Origin: Bacteroidales bacterium
GTDB lineage: Bacteria; Bacteroidota; Bacteroidia; Bacteroidales; B39-G9
Length of the DNA: 15,480 bases
Reading direction: 5' to 3'
Assembly: GCA_023145555.1 (NCBI GenBank)
Contig: JAGLDO010000012.1
Location: 1-15,480, forward strand
Part shown: positions 1-7,517 of the stretch, one piece after another
Position numbering within the stretch: position 1 is the stretch's first letter
How the letters are laid out: every line of letters begins with the position of its first letter
Notes under the pieces: generated by a model
What the model was told of the DNA's origin: nothing
The model's input: the letters and a program-made list of their open reading frames with translations, nothing else
Database searches by the model: none
Translations under genes and position numbers: made by a program

Positions 1-339
1 TGCATTCAACAGATTTACTGTTCCAATAATGTTAGTATTAATAAACTCCATAGGGTTTAAAATTGATCTATCAACATGCGATTCTGCTGCAAGATGAATT
101 ACACCATCGAATTGATATTTTTGGAAAACAGAATCGATAAATTCACTATCTGTAATATCTCCTTTTACAAATTGATAATTCTCCTTTTTATCTATATCTG
201 ATAAGTTTTCAAGATTTCCTGCATAAGTAAGTTTGTCAAGATTTACAATTTTGCAATCAGTATATTTATTAACAAATAATCTAACAACATGAGAGCCAAT
301 AAATCCTGCTCCGCCGGTAATAAGAATAGTTTTTGACAT
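1..339 (-). CDS. rfbB: dTDP-glucose 4,6-dehydratase, N-terminal part (runs off left edge)
   Basis: This is the first 113 codons of an extended short-chain dehydrogenase; the rest lies left of the window. Reading on the minus strand from an ATG at 337-339, the protein begins MSKTILITGGAGFIGSHVVR, with the GGxGFIG NAD-binding Rossmann motif at residues 9-15. The region typical of dTDP-glucose dehydratases follows: LDKLTYAGNLENL, then HLAAESHVDRS and NIIGTVNLL. Those last blocks separate it from GalE, whose equivalent segment reads HFAAYKAVGES. The enzyme family converts dTDP-glucose to dTDP-4-keto-6-deoxyglucose, the first committed step to dTDP-rhamnose and other deoxysugars for O-antigen, capsule or protein glycans. 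galE lies 66 bases upstream on the same strand, so the two may be co-transcribed. A related NDP-sugar 4,6-dehydratase remains possible because the catalytic C-terminal half is not visible. Confidence 0.88.
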   Translation of the reverse strand, partial: MSKTILITGGAGFIGSHVVRLFVNKYTDCKIVNLDKLTYAGNLENLSDIDKKENYQFVKGDITDSEFIDSVFQKYQFDGVIHLAAESHVDRSILNPMEFINTNIIGTVNLLNA

Positions 340-345
340 ATATTT

Positions 346-368
346 AAGTTTGTAAAGTTAAAAGTTTA
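346..368 (+). repeat. Dispersed 23-bp repeat, copy 1
   Basis: This 23-bp AT-rich unit starts AAGTTTGTAAAG and ends AAAGTTTA. It lies in the gap between rfbB and galE. An exact copy in the opposite orientation occurs at 9267-9289, between gldG and gldF. No target-site duplication or terminal inverted repeat is seen around it. Confidence 0.7.
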
Positions 369-405
369 TAAAATTAAAAAGGGAAAACAGATTAATGTCT
401 TGTCT

Positions 406-1449
406 TTACTTTTTGTTTTCTAAATTATTTCTATAATACATCTCCCAGTTCCAGGCAGACAGCAAAGCGTCATCAATTGTTTTTTCGGCTTTCCATCCTA
501 ATTCTGAATTTGCATATTTTGTATCGGCATAAATCTTCTCCACATCACCTTCTCTTTTATTTGTAATTTTATAGTTAAGTTTTTGCTCCGAAACTTTCTC
601 AAAGGCATTAATAACCTCAAGAACAGAGTTCCCTTTACCGGTTCCAATATTAAAAAACTCAAAATCTTTAATATTATTATTTTGCAATAATCGTTTTATT
701 GCAATTACATGTGATTTTGCCAAATCGACAACATGAATATAATCACGAATACATGTCCCATCGGGTGTATTATAATCATTACCAAAAACACTTAACTGTT
801 CTCTTAAGCCTATAGCTGTTTGTGTAATAAAAGGCACTAAATTATTTGGAACTCCTAATGGTAATTCTCCAATTAAAGCAGATTCGTGGGCACCAATAGG
901 ATTAAAATATCTTAAAGCAATGGCTTTAAAAAAATTATTTGCACTTGTTGTGTCTCTAATAATTTTTTCTGAAACTTGTTTTGTATATCCGTAAGGAGAA
1001 TTCGCTTCTTTTATTGGTGAACTTTCAGTAACCGGCAACTCGTCAGGTTGACCGTAAACAGTACATGATGATGAAAACACAAAATTGCTTACATTGTTTT
1101 CGCCCATTGCATGCAGCAAATTTATCAACGCTACCAGATTGTTGTGATAATATTTTAATGGATTTAAAACAGATTCTCCAACAGCTTTATATGCCGCAAA
1201 ATGAACAACTGCCTTAATATCGCTATGCTTTTTGAAAAAATCTTTGGTCTTTTTGGCATCACATAAATCAAAATTCTCAAAAGCTGGTCGTTTACCGGAT
1301 ATTTTTTGAATGCGATCAACAACTTTAATATCGGAATTTGAGAGGTTATCAACAATAACAACTTCAAAACCATTATTCTGCAATTCAACAACAGTGTGTG
1401 AACCTATATATCCTGTTCCTCCTGTAACTAAAACTTTATTTTTTTGCAT
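406..1449 (-). CDS. galE: UDP-glucose 4-epimerase GalE
   Basis: This enzyme interconverts UDP-glucose and UDP-galactose in the cytoplasm, supplying UDP-galactose for surface polysaccharides and connecting galactose use to glycolysis through the Leloir pathway. The 347-residue protein has the usual family length. It opens with VLVTGGTGYIGSHTV, the NAD-binding GxxGxxG motif at residues 10-16. The HFAAYKAVGES block at 83-93 is characteristic of GalE. The catalytic serine region is FSSSCTVYG (125-133) and the YxxxK catalytic pair is Y153/K157. The substrate-binding RYFNPIGAH (180-188) and RDYIHVVDLA (235-244) blocks are intact. The start is ATG at 1447-1449. A -7 type promoter box lies 32 bases upstream, so galE probably has its own promoter and reads on towards rfbB. 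No truncation or missing catalytic residue was found. Confidence 0.96.
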   Translation of the reverse strand: MQKNKVLVTGGTGYIGSHTVVELQNNGFEVVIVDNLSNSDIKVVDRIQKISGKRPAFENFDLCDAKKTKDFFKKHSDIKAVVHFAAYKAVGESVLNPLKYYHNNLVALINLLHAMGENNVSNFVFSSSCTVYGQPDELPVTESSPIKEANSPYGYTKQVSEKIIRDTTSANNFFKAIALRYFNPIGAHESALIGELPLGVPNNLVPFITQTAIGLREQLSVFGNDYNTPDGTCIRDYIHVVDLAKSHVIAIKRLLQNNNIKDFEFFNIGTGKGNSVLEVINAFEKVSEQKLNYKITNKREGDVEKIYADTKYANSELGWKAEKTIDDALLSAWNWEMYYRNNLENKK

Positions 1450-1480
1450 TTGAAAAAAAATTTCTATTTAAATACTTTTG

Positions 1481-1488
1481 CAAAGATA
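1481..1488 (-). promoter_or_regulatory. Putative galE promoter, -7 box
   Basis: On the minus strand this reads TATCTTTG, matching the Bacteroidota sigma-factor -7 consensus TAnnTTTG. It ends 32 bases before the galE ATG, leaving a short leader of roughly 25-28 bases. The -33 region at the expected spacing shows no good TTG, so only half of the promoter is supported. Confidence 0.5.
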
Positions 1489-1557
1489 ATATTTACAACT
1501 AATTATACATAACTTTACAGCTAATGATAAAAAATAACAAAAAAATAACAGCAGTTA

Positions 1558-1588
1558 TTGAAATAAGTTAGTTTTTTGTGTAATTTTG
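1558..1588 (+). promoter_or_regulatory. Bacteroidota-type promoter of the HU/SPOR gene
   Basis: A -33 element TTG (1558-1560, in context TTATTG) is separated by 20 bases from a perfect TAnnTTTG -7 box, TAATTTTG (1581-1588). This is the consensus layout and spacing for the primary sigma factor in this phylum. Transcription would begin near 1593, leaving an A-rich leader of about 17 bases before the TTG codon at 1610. It faces away from the galE promoter, so 1450-1609 is a short divergent control region. Confidence 0.7.
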
Positions 1589-1609
1589 TTAAACAAAAGA
1601 AAAAAGATT

Positions 1610-2581
1610 TTGGAACTAAGTAAATACATAAAAGAATTACTATTTTTTTACGATTGCGTGATTATACCTGATTTTGGAGGTCTGGTTGCCAATTATCATT
1701 CTGCTGAGATTAATATAACTCAAAACTCATTCAAACCACCTAAAAAGGATATTCTATTTAATAAAAATCTTATTTATAATGATGGTCTTTTAATTAACCA
1801 TATAGCTTCGACTGAAAAAATAAGCTATTCAGAAGCAAAAAATATTACTTCTGAATATGTTCAAAATATTACAGATAAACTTGAGAACGGTGAAAAAATA
1901 ATTTTTGAAGAGCTCGGAACTTTTTATTTTGACAAAGCACAGAATTTGCTTTTTGAGCCTGATTTATCAATAAATTATTTAATTGATTCTTTTGGATTAT
2001 CCTCTTTTCAATTTCCTGCAATTAATAATGATTTTAATACGAAGATAAAAACTCAGTTTAAGAACAAAGAAGCTGTAAATAAATTTATAACTAATAAAAC
2101 GACCAAACGTGTTCTAATTAGTATTCCTGTTATAGCAGCACTTTCTTTAATTCCATTGAATTCTTATTTTTTGAAAAATCCAGCTATAAATTTTTCAAGT
2201 TTTAATCCAACAAACAGAGTTGCACAAGAAACAATTGCTACTAAAACTCCTCAACAAAAAATTGAAATAAGTAATGTTCTTGATGAGACAACAAATAAAC
2301 GCAACGCTTTATTTTATGGAAATATTTCTGAAACAAAAAATGACACAAAATTAAAAAAAAACAAAAAATATTTCTTAATTGTAGGTAGTTTTAAAAATTT
2401 ATTAAATGCAAAAAATCTTCAACAACAACTTGTTAACGAAGGTTTTAATCCTGAAATATTAAATAATAATTCTCAATATAGGGTTTCTATTGAAAATTTC
2501 GACAACAAAAATACTGCCTTAAAAAAACTTTCTAAACTAAGAAATCAAGATAATAAATCAGTTTGGTTGTTAACAAAATAG
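1610..2581 (+). CDS. HU-CCDC81/SPOR membrane protein
   Basis: The protein is 323 residues if started at TTG 1610. The first ~130 residues carry two HU-like modules of the HU-CCDC81 type. The signature is LSKYIKELLFFYDCVIIPDFGGLVAN close to the N-terminus, then a second module containing GEKIIFEELGTFYFD. A hydrophobic segment, RVLISIPVIAALSLIPL, at about residues 167-183 should cross the inner membrane. A polar linker follows, and the last ~70 residues form a SPOR domain (YFLIVGSFKN onward), a fold that binds peptidoglycan glycan strands lacking stem peptides. The topology implied is HU part in the cytoplasm and SPOR part in the periplasm. The exact role is not known to me. The longest open frame begins at TTG 1586, but that codon lies inside the -7 promoter box, so 1610 is preferred. 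Translation of the 1586 form would add eight residues not expected in the family. The gene converges on the exonuclease gene. Confidence 0.88.
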   Translation: MELSKYIKELLFFYDCVIIPDFGGLVANYHSAEINITQNSFKPPKKDILFNKNLIYNDGLLINHIASTEKISYSEAKNITSEYVQNITDKLENGEKIIFEELGTFYFDKAQNLLFEPDLSINYLIDSFGLSSFQFPAINNDFNTKIKTQFKNKEAVNKFITNKTTKRVLISIPVIAALSLIPLNSYFLKNPAINFSSFNPTNRVAQETIATKTPQQKIEISNVLDETTNKRNALFYGNISETKNDTKLKKNKKYFLIVGSFKNLLNAKNLQQQLVNEGFNPEILNNNSQYRVSIENFDNKNTALKKLSKLRNQDNKSVWLLTK

Positions 2582-2599
2582 AATAAACAAAATTCAACT

Positions 2600-2621
2600 A
2601 ATTTTTTAATCTTAAAAAATT
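2600..2621. terminator. AT-only palindrome between convergent genes
   Basis: AATTTTTTAA and TTAAAAAATT form a perfect 10-bp inverted repeat separated by two bases. It lies in the 67-base gap between the stop of the HU/SPOR gene and the stop of the exonuclease gene. It has runs of T on both strands and could end transcription from both sides. It contains no G-C pairs in the stem, so it is weak evidence in DNA this AT-rich. Confidence 0.3.
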
Positions 2622-2648
2622 CTCTATCTACGGAATATCCTTAATTCG

Positions 2649-3455
2649 TTATTTGTTAAAACCACGTAATTTAATGGCTGTTAATATTTTTTTTGTATAT
2701 AAAGGGAAATCATTATTCATAATCCAGTTATAATAGCTTGGTTCTTTTTTTAGAACTTCTTCGACAGGTTTTCCTTTATGTTTTCCAAAATTAATTACTT
2801 CAACACCATTTTTATCATAAACAATTCTACCTGCAAAATCAACATTTTTTGTTTGAGAAGAAAATTCGCTTAATGCATCAATATCATTAATAATTGGTTT
2901 TGAAGTTTTTCCATCTGCATCTTTAAAATCAACGTCCTTATACATATCAAGCTGAGACTTAAACACTTCATAAGTAGCAATAGTATCGGCTTCGGCACTG
3001 TGAGCTTTTGTTAAATCTTTATTGCAATAAAATTTATATGCAGCTATTAATGTTCGTCTTTCCATTTTATGAAAGATTGTTTGCACATCAATAAACTTTC
3101 TTTTTTTCATATCGAAATCAACGCCTGCTCTTAAAAATTCCTCAACTAATAATGGAACATCAAACTTATTAGAATTAAAACCGGCCACATCACAACCTTC
3201 AATAAATTGTGCCAATGATTTTGCAATTGATTTAAATGTTGGTTCATCTTTAACATCTTCGTCAGTAATATGATGAATTTTTGTGGATTCTTCAGATATT
3301 GGTATTGTTGGATTTAATCGCTTTGTTTTAATTTCCTCTTTTCCGTCAGGAAGAACTTTTACAATTGATACTTCAACTATCCTGTCGTTAACTACATCTA
3401 GTCCTGTTGTTTCAAGGTCAAAAAAAACTATTGGTCTTTTTAATTTAAGTTGCAT
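2649..3455 (-). CDS. DEDDh 3'-5' exonuclease (DnaQ-like) with DUF3820-like tail
   Basis: This is a 268-residue nuclease of the DnaQ/DEDDh superfamily, which removes nucleotides from 3' ends using two metal ions. Exo I is VFFDLETTG with D13 and E15. Exo II is AGFNSNKFDVPLL with D99. Exo III is AHSAEADT with H152 and D157, so all five catalytic residues are present. After the exonuclease core (about 1-172) and a linker rich in charged residues, residues 218-265 contain INFGKHKGKPVEEV and YYNWIMNNDF. These resemble the small DUF3820 domain (FGKxKG motif). The protein is stand-alone, with no polymerase or GIY-YIG domain as in other DnaQ-family fusions. It may proofread, repair DNA or trim RNA; the sequence does not decide which. 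The start ATG is followed directly by the first beta strand of the fold. No clear TAnnTTTG box lies upstream. Confidence 0.9.
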   Translation of the reverse strand: MQLKLKRPIVFFDLETTGLDVVNDRIVEVSIVKVLPDGKEEIKTKRLNPTIPISEESTKIHHITDEDVKDEPTFKSIAKSLAQFIEGCDVAGFNSNKFDVPLLVEEFLRAGVDFDMKKRKFIDVQTIFHKMERRTLIAAYKFYCNKDLTKAHSAEADTIATYEVFKSQLDMYKDVDFKDADGKTSKPIINDIDALSEFSSQTKNVDFAGRIVYDKNGVEVINFGKHKGKPVEEVLKKEPSYYNWIMNNDFPLYTKKILTAIKLRGFNK

Positions 3456-3497
3456 TTTATTGAGTTTATAAGTTGTAAAAAAAAATGTTAAAATAAT

Positions 3498-3530
3498 AAA
3501 GTTTATGCATTATAAAAAAACATAAACTTT
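3498..3530 (-). terminator. Possible terminator hairpin after the PD40 gene
   Basis: AAAGTTTATG (3498-3507) and CATAAACTTT (3521-3530) form a perfect 10-bp stem with a 13-base loop. It starts about 40 bases beyond the stop codon of the PD40 protein gene on the minus strand. The following minus-strand sequence is T-rich (ATTATTTTAA) without an unbroken T run, so termination is plausible but not certain. It could instead be an operator upstream of the exonuclease gene. Confidence 0.4.
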
Positions 3531-3571
3531 TAAAGTTGCTAAATAAAAATGTGATATATTATGGGTAAATA

Positions 3572-5140
3572 TTACTCAACAGGTTTTAGATAAATTTGTT
3601 TTTCTATCTCCTTGTTAGCATCGTTAGCAGTGATTGTCAATTCTTCTTCATATCCTTCTTTTGCTCCATCGAATCTAACTTCAAGTTTGTATTTGCCCGG
3701 ATATAAAGACATATATGTCATGCCTTCATCAACATTATATCTTCCATAGATATTTCCAAAAACATCGTAAAGAGTTACAAAAACTTTTAAATAATCGCCT
3801 GAGTAAGGAACCGAAGAACTTGGAGTTCCAACAAAAATGGATGCTAACACAAACGCAGTTTGGTCAGAACCTTCCCCTTTAGATATTCTATAAATATCAA
3901 GATTTCCAAAACCTTCTTTTCTATTTGCGGATATATATGCATATTTTTCATCTTTTGAATAAGATATTGTTGTGTTATCGAATGGTGTATTTATTGGGTA
4001 ACCTAAATTCATGGGGTTAGACCATTCTTTAGTACTTTCGTTCAACACAGAGTAGAATAAGTCATAGTCACCAAGACTTTCATGTCCTTTTGAAGAGAAA
4101 AAAAGTTTCTTCCCATTAGATGTAATATTTGGATAATTATCGTCATACTTAGTGTTTATGTTACTTCCAATATTTTGAGGTTCACTCCATTGCCCAAATG
4201 AATTTTTTGTAACATAATAAATATCAAGACCTCCATATCCGCCATCACAGTCGCTTGAAAAATAGATTGTATCTCCGCTTGATGTAATTGATGCTCCTCT
4301 TTCAATACCATCGGTATTAAATGGCAACACATTTTCATCTTTTATATATTTACTTCCCTTTTTAAATGCATATTGTATATCGTTTGAAGCATAATCACCA
4401 TCAACATGCATCATCAATTTGCTACCGTCAGCTGATAAACCTACAATATCTTCATTATCGAAAGTATTTATTGGTAGTTCATATGATTCACTCCATGTAG
4501 ATTTTTTTGACTTACTAGAATAAATATCTGAAATATAGCTTTCTAATTCCTTTACATACTTTCTGTTTGATGAATAAACAAGATGTTTTCCGTCTTCGGT
4601 TACATATGGGTTATAATCGTCAAATTTAGAATTAACCGTTGAGTCTAATCTTTCGAAGGTAATATTTTTAGGGTTATTCATAATCTCGAGTGCGTAATAA
4701 CACATTTCGATAAGTCTGTCGCATTTATGAATTACATCGTCGTTAACTCCCGACTGTTTATAATTGTAAAAAGCTTCAACAGCTTCGGTAAAACGATATG
4801 CGTACATATATGCTCTACCAAGATAATAATAAGCTAATCGTTGAAAATTATTATGACTTACAACAAATTCAAGATATGGAATACCTGCAGTTTTGTCAAT
4901 GTTTGATTCTGTGTAACAAACACCTATTCTTAAATTATAGGTCATGTTTGTTTCTTCATTCATATATAGCTTTAAATAATTATCAAGTGAAAATTCATAA
5001 TCTTTATCTCTAAAACTATTCTCAGCATATTTTTTTATTAAAGAATTACTTAAATCATCTTCTTGAGCACATAAATTATTGGAATTAAAGAATGAATTTA
5101 TTAATAATAAAAAAACAATATATAGGAGATTTATCTTCAT
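3572..5140 (-). CDS. Exported TPR/PD40 propeller protein, PorE-like without OmpA domain
   Basis: This 522-residue protein has an N-terminal signal peptide (MKINLLYIVFLLLINSFF, likely cut after LCAQ near residue 26). No lipobox is in the right place. Residues ~30-155 are helical with TPR-like repeats (YLGRAYMYAYRFTEAVEAFYNYKQ). Residues ~160-425 carry WD40-like PD40 propeller blades, each with a DGxxLxFSS/NR-type signature: NPYVTEDGKHLVYSSNR (177-193), TSSGDTIYFSSDCDGG..LDIYY, TSNGKKLFFSSKG..DYDLFY and YSKDEKYAYISANR..LDIYRI. The last ~80 residues look like a carboxypeptidase-regulatory-type beta domain (SLYPGKYKLEVRF). This TPR, PD40, CRD order is that of PorE, a periplasmic T9SS component, but the peptidoglycan-binding OmpA domain expected at the end is absent and the frame stops cleanly. 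It is probably a periplasmic scaffold or binding protein. It appears to be a single-gene unit. Confidence 0.8.
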   Translation of the reverse strand: MKINLLYIVFLLLINSFFNSNNLCAQEDDLSNSLIKKYAENSFRDKDYEFSLDNYLKLYMNEETNMTYNLRIGVCYTESNIDKTAGIPYLEFVVSHNNFQRLAYYYLGRAYMYAYRFTEAVEAFYNYKQSGVNDDVIHKCDRLIEMCYYALEIMNNPKNITFERLDSTVNSKFDDYNPYVTEDGKHLVYSSNRKYVKELESYISDIYSSKSKKSTWSESYELPINTFDNEDIVGLSADGSKLMMHVDGDYASNDIQYAFKKGSKYIKDENVLPFNTDGIERGASITSSGDTIYFSSDCDGGYGGLDIYYVTKNSFGQWSEPQNIGSNINTKYDDNYPNITSNGKKLFFSSKGHESLGDYDLFYSVLNESTKEWSNPMNLGYPINTPFDNTTISYSKDEKYAYISANRKEGFGNLDIYRISKGEGSDQTAFVLASIFVGTPSSSVPYSGDYLKVFVTLYDVFGNIYGRYNVDEGMTYMSLYPGKYKLEVRFDGAKEGYEEELTITANDANKEIEKQIYLKPVE

Positions 5141-5180
5141 CGAGATTAAAATTCTTTATTATAAATAATTAAACAATATA

Positions 5181-5188
5181 CAAAAATA
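5181..5188 (-). promoter_or_regulatory. Possible -7 box for the PD40 protein gene
   Basis: The minus strand reads TATTTTTG, a match to TAnnTTTG, 41 bases before the ATG at 5140. No convincing -33 TTG is present at the expected distance. The preceding gene dnaN ends in a terminator at 5221-5256, so a promoter is needed in this interval. Confidence 0.4.
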
Positions 5189-5220
5189 ATTTTTTTATAA
5201 AAATAAAAGAAAGATTATAC

Positions 5221-5256
5221 AAAAAAAAATAGAGAAATCAATAAGATTTCTCTATT
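5221..5256 (-). terminator. Intrinsic terminator of the gldF-gldG-DUF4340-dnaN run
   Basis: A perfect 12-bp inverted repeat (AATAGAGAAATC at 5228-5239, GATTTCTCTATT at 5245-5256) has a 5-base loop. On the minus strand it is followed by an unbroken run of T (5221-5229 read in reverse). It begins 24 bases beyond the dnaN stop. Stem plus T tract on the minus strand is the classic Rho-independent form. Confidence 0.8.
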
Positions 5257-5280
5257 AATAATTAAATATTTGATAAAAGA

Positions 5281-6411
5281 CTATGCATTAATCATCATCG
5301 GCATCAATAACATAAGAACATCTTCATCTTCATTTTCTTTATCGAGAGGCAATAAAATACCTGCTCGAGAAGGGTCAGATAATTCAAGAATAACATCGGA
5401 AGATGATAAATTGGACAATATTTCAACTAAAAATACTGATTTGAAGCCAATTTGCATTCCTTCGCCTTCGTATTGACAATTTATTCGTTCAACTGCTGAT
5501 ATTGAAAAATCAATATCTTGAGCAGAAACAGTTAATTGGTTTGCTGTAATATCTAATTTAACAAGGTTGCTTGCTTGATTTGAAAAAACAGAAACTCTTT
5601 TAAGAGTATTATAAAATGCTACTCTGTCAATAGTTAATTTATTTGGATTTTCGGTAGGTATAACTGTTTGATAGTTTGGGTAATTACCTTCAACCAAACG
5701 ACAAACCAACTTATAATCAGCGAATTCGAAGAAGGCATTTTTCTCATCAAATTCAATTTTCACCAATTGCTCATCTTTTGGAATAATATTTTTTAAAAGA
5801 GATGCCGGCTTTTTAGGCAAAATAAAAGAAGAGGTGAAATCGGCTTTTACATCAGTTCTTCTATATCTAACCAATTTGTGTGCATCTGATGCAACAAATG
5901 TTAAATCTTCTGGAGACAATTGTACTAATACTCCATTCATAACAGGTCGTAATTCATCGTCGGCTGTTGCAAATAGTGTTTTGCTAACACCATTTAAAAC
6001 AACTTCTGAATTCACCTTTATTGAATTGCTTTGTTCTTCTTTTAAAGCTGGTAATTGTGGGAAATCATCTCCACTTTGTCCTACTACGCTAAATTTTCCA
6101 TTTTCAGATAAGATATCTACTTTTAAATTTTCGGTATTAACATTAAATGTTAATGGTTGCTCTGAAAATTCTTTTAAGATATTTGTTAATCTCTTTGCAT
6201 CTATTGCAATATTTCCTTCTCCTGAAAAATTCTCAATGTCAATTGATGAAATTAGAGTGGTTTCTAAATCTGATGCAGTAACAATTAGCTTATTTTCAGA
6301 CAATTGGAATAAAAAATTGTCAAGAATTGGCAAAGTGTTTTTTGAACTTATAACTCTACTAATAGCTTGTAAATGATTTAGTAGTACGGTACTTGATATT
6401 ACAAAATTCAT
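5281..6411 (-). CDS. dnaN: DNA polymerase III beta subunit (sliding clamp)
   Basis: DnaN forms the ring that holds the replicative polymerase on DNA and serves as the docking site for repair and mismatch proteins. The 376-residue length is normal for the family and three clamp domains of about 120 residues follow one another. Recognisable blocks are MNFVISSTVLLNHLQAISRV at the N-terminus, ENFSGEGNIAIDAKRLTNILKEF, the FATADDELRPVMNGVLVQL and VASDAHKLVRYRR blocks of domain II, RLVEGNYPNYQTVIP, and the C-terminal VLMLLMPMMINA. That last block corresponds to the MPMR/L terminus of other clamps that lines the partner-binding pocket. dnaN here is not beside dnaA; it is the last gene of a run starting at gldF, 50 bases after the DUF4340 gene, with its own possible -7 box and a strong terminator behind it. 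Confidence 0.97.
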   Translation of the reverse strand: MNFVISSTVLLNHLQAISRVISSKNTLPILDNFLFQLSENKLIVTASDLETTLISSIDIENFSGEGNIAIDAKRLTNILKEFSEQPLTFNVNTENLKVDILSENGKFSVVGQSGDDFPQLPALKEEQSNSIKVNSEVVLNGVSKTLFATADDELRPVMNGVLVQLSPEDLTFVASDAHKLVRYRRTDVKADFTSSFILPKKPASLLKNIIPKDEQLVKIEFDEKNAFFEFADYKLVCRLVEGNYPNYQTVIPTENPNKLTIDRVAFYNTLKRVSVFSNQASNLVKLDITANQLTVSAQDIDFSISAVERINCQYEGEGMQIGFKSVFLVEILSNLSSSDVILELSDPSRAGILLPLDKENEDEDVLMLLMPMMINA

Positions 6412-6432
6412 AGCTTTCTATTTTATTTTTTT

Positions 6433-6440
6433 CAAATTTA
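6433..6440 (-). promoter_or_regulatory. Possible internal promoter for dnaN, -7 box
   Basis: The minus strand reads TAAATTTG, a match to TAnnTTTG, 22 bases before the dnaN ATG and inside the 50-base gap after the DUF4340 gene. A -33 TTG at normal spacing is not evident. An internal promoter would let an essential clamp gene be expressed independently of the transporter genes. Confidence 0.4.
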
Positions 6441-6461
6441 CCAAAAATTTTATCTTTTTAA

Positions 6462-7463
6462 TTATTTTTTAGTAAAAAAATAATTAATATTCTTTAATAT
6501 TGGATCAAAAACATAATATTGTGCAAAAACAAGATCTTGATTGTTATTAAAAACTGCGTACATATTATCCGGATCATATTTTAATTTTTTCCCAAATCCA
6601 TCGGTTTGTCCTTCGCTTGGTTTTTTATAGGTTTTTGCTTCTTTTACATTTCCGTTAACATCTTCAAGCGTGATTATGTATTCAGGTTGACTTGCAATAA
6701 TTGAATCTTTCTTATATTTCTCAATATTTGTATAAAACTTATTGAAATTTATTCTTTTAAAATGTGATAAATATGTTTTCACATTTAAGGTGTCAAATTC
6801 TTCAATTTTTTGATTTTTACTGTCATGCAATTCAAAGCTATTATTACCCAAATTTAATATTTTAAAAGATGTGTTTGGTTTTGAAGGTATATTAACTGTT
6901 ACTGACGAGATGCTGCTAAAACTATTGTTAAAAATCGCCTGAGACCTCCATTCATTTTCATTTGTAAAATATCTGGTTGAGAGATAACCTCTAAAACCCG
7001 AAATTTCCATTATAAATGGTCTTGATGAATTTTTTAAAAGCATGTAAGTTCCATACTGGTCTTGAGTAGGTCCGCCAACATAATAGGTTTTAATTAAATC
7101 TTCACCTTTATAAATTTCAATTTTGGTCGATTTAACTGCAAGACTCTTAATAATATTTTCTTCTGCGGCTTTTGGGACAGGTGATTTTACACTAATTCTA
7201 TTTATCGTTTTTAATAGAAGGTTAATTATGTCTCTACGAGCAATATATTTTTGATTGACTGTCCAATGACTATTTTCCCGTTCTAATGTTACTTGTTTAT
7301 CTGCTTTATCTACTAAAAACATCTTACTTATTGTTGCTGTATCTTCAACAGCAAAGTCACGAAGTTCTTTTTTAATTGTACTATAAGATTTTGTAAGATA
7401 GAAAAACAAAGCAATAAAAAATAGTACTATTACAATAACAATTGTTGTCCTGTTTTTTTTCAT
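6462..7463 (-). CDS. DUF4340 domain protein associated with GldG-type ABC system
   Basis: This 333-residue protein has one N-terminal membrane anchor (TIVIVIVLFFIALFFYL, residues 7-23) and an otherwise soluble beta-rich body expected to lie outside the cytoplasmic membrane. The body matches the DUF4340 pattern: a strand set beginning KADKQVTLERENSHWTVNQKY, a following helical stretch, then a STKIEIYKGEDLIKTYYVGGPTQDQYGTYMLL segment typical of the family. DUF4340 genes commonly follow GldG-type genes in ABC-2 transporter operons across phyla, and that is the position here, 54 bases after gldG. Its biochemical role is not established. It is probably a periplasmic-facing accessory subunit of the GldFG transporter. 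No enzyme motif is seen. Confidence 0.82.
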   Translation of the reverse strand: MKKNRTTIVIVIVLFFIALFFYLTKSYSTIKKELRDFAVEDTATISKMFLVDKADKQVTLERENSHWTVNQKYIARRDIINLLLKTINRISVKSPVPKAAEENIIKSLAVKSTKIEIYKGEDLIKTYYVGGPTQDQYGTYMLLKNSSRPFIMEISGFRGYLSTRYFTNENEWRSQAIFNNSFSSISSVTVNIPSKPNTSFKILNLGNNSFELHDSKNQKIEEFDTLNVKTYLSHFKRINFNKFYTNIEKYKKDSIIASQPEYIITLEDVNGNVKEAKTYKKPSEGQTDGFGKKLKYDPDNMYAVFNNNQDLVFAQYYVFDPILKNINYFFTKK

Positions 7464-7517
7464 TTATTAAGATTTTAATTTAATACATTATTAGTCTGTA
7501 ATTATATTTTCTAATTA

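Noticed and set aside
406..1449. An rfb/exopolysaccharide gene cluster
   Set aside because: Only two nucleotide-sugar genes are visible and neither a glycosyltransferase nor a flippase or polymerase is present, so a surface-polysaccharide cluster cannot be claimed.
1586..1588. TTG as the start codon of the HU/SPOR gene
   Set aside because: It lies within the -7 promoter box and would precede the predicted transcription start; the added residues do not fit the family's N-terminus.
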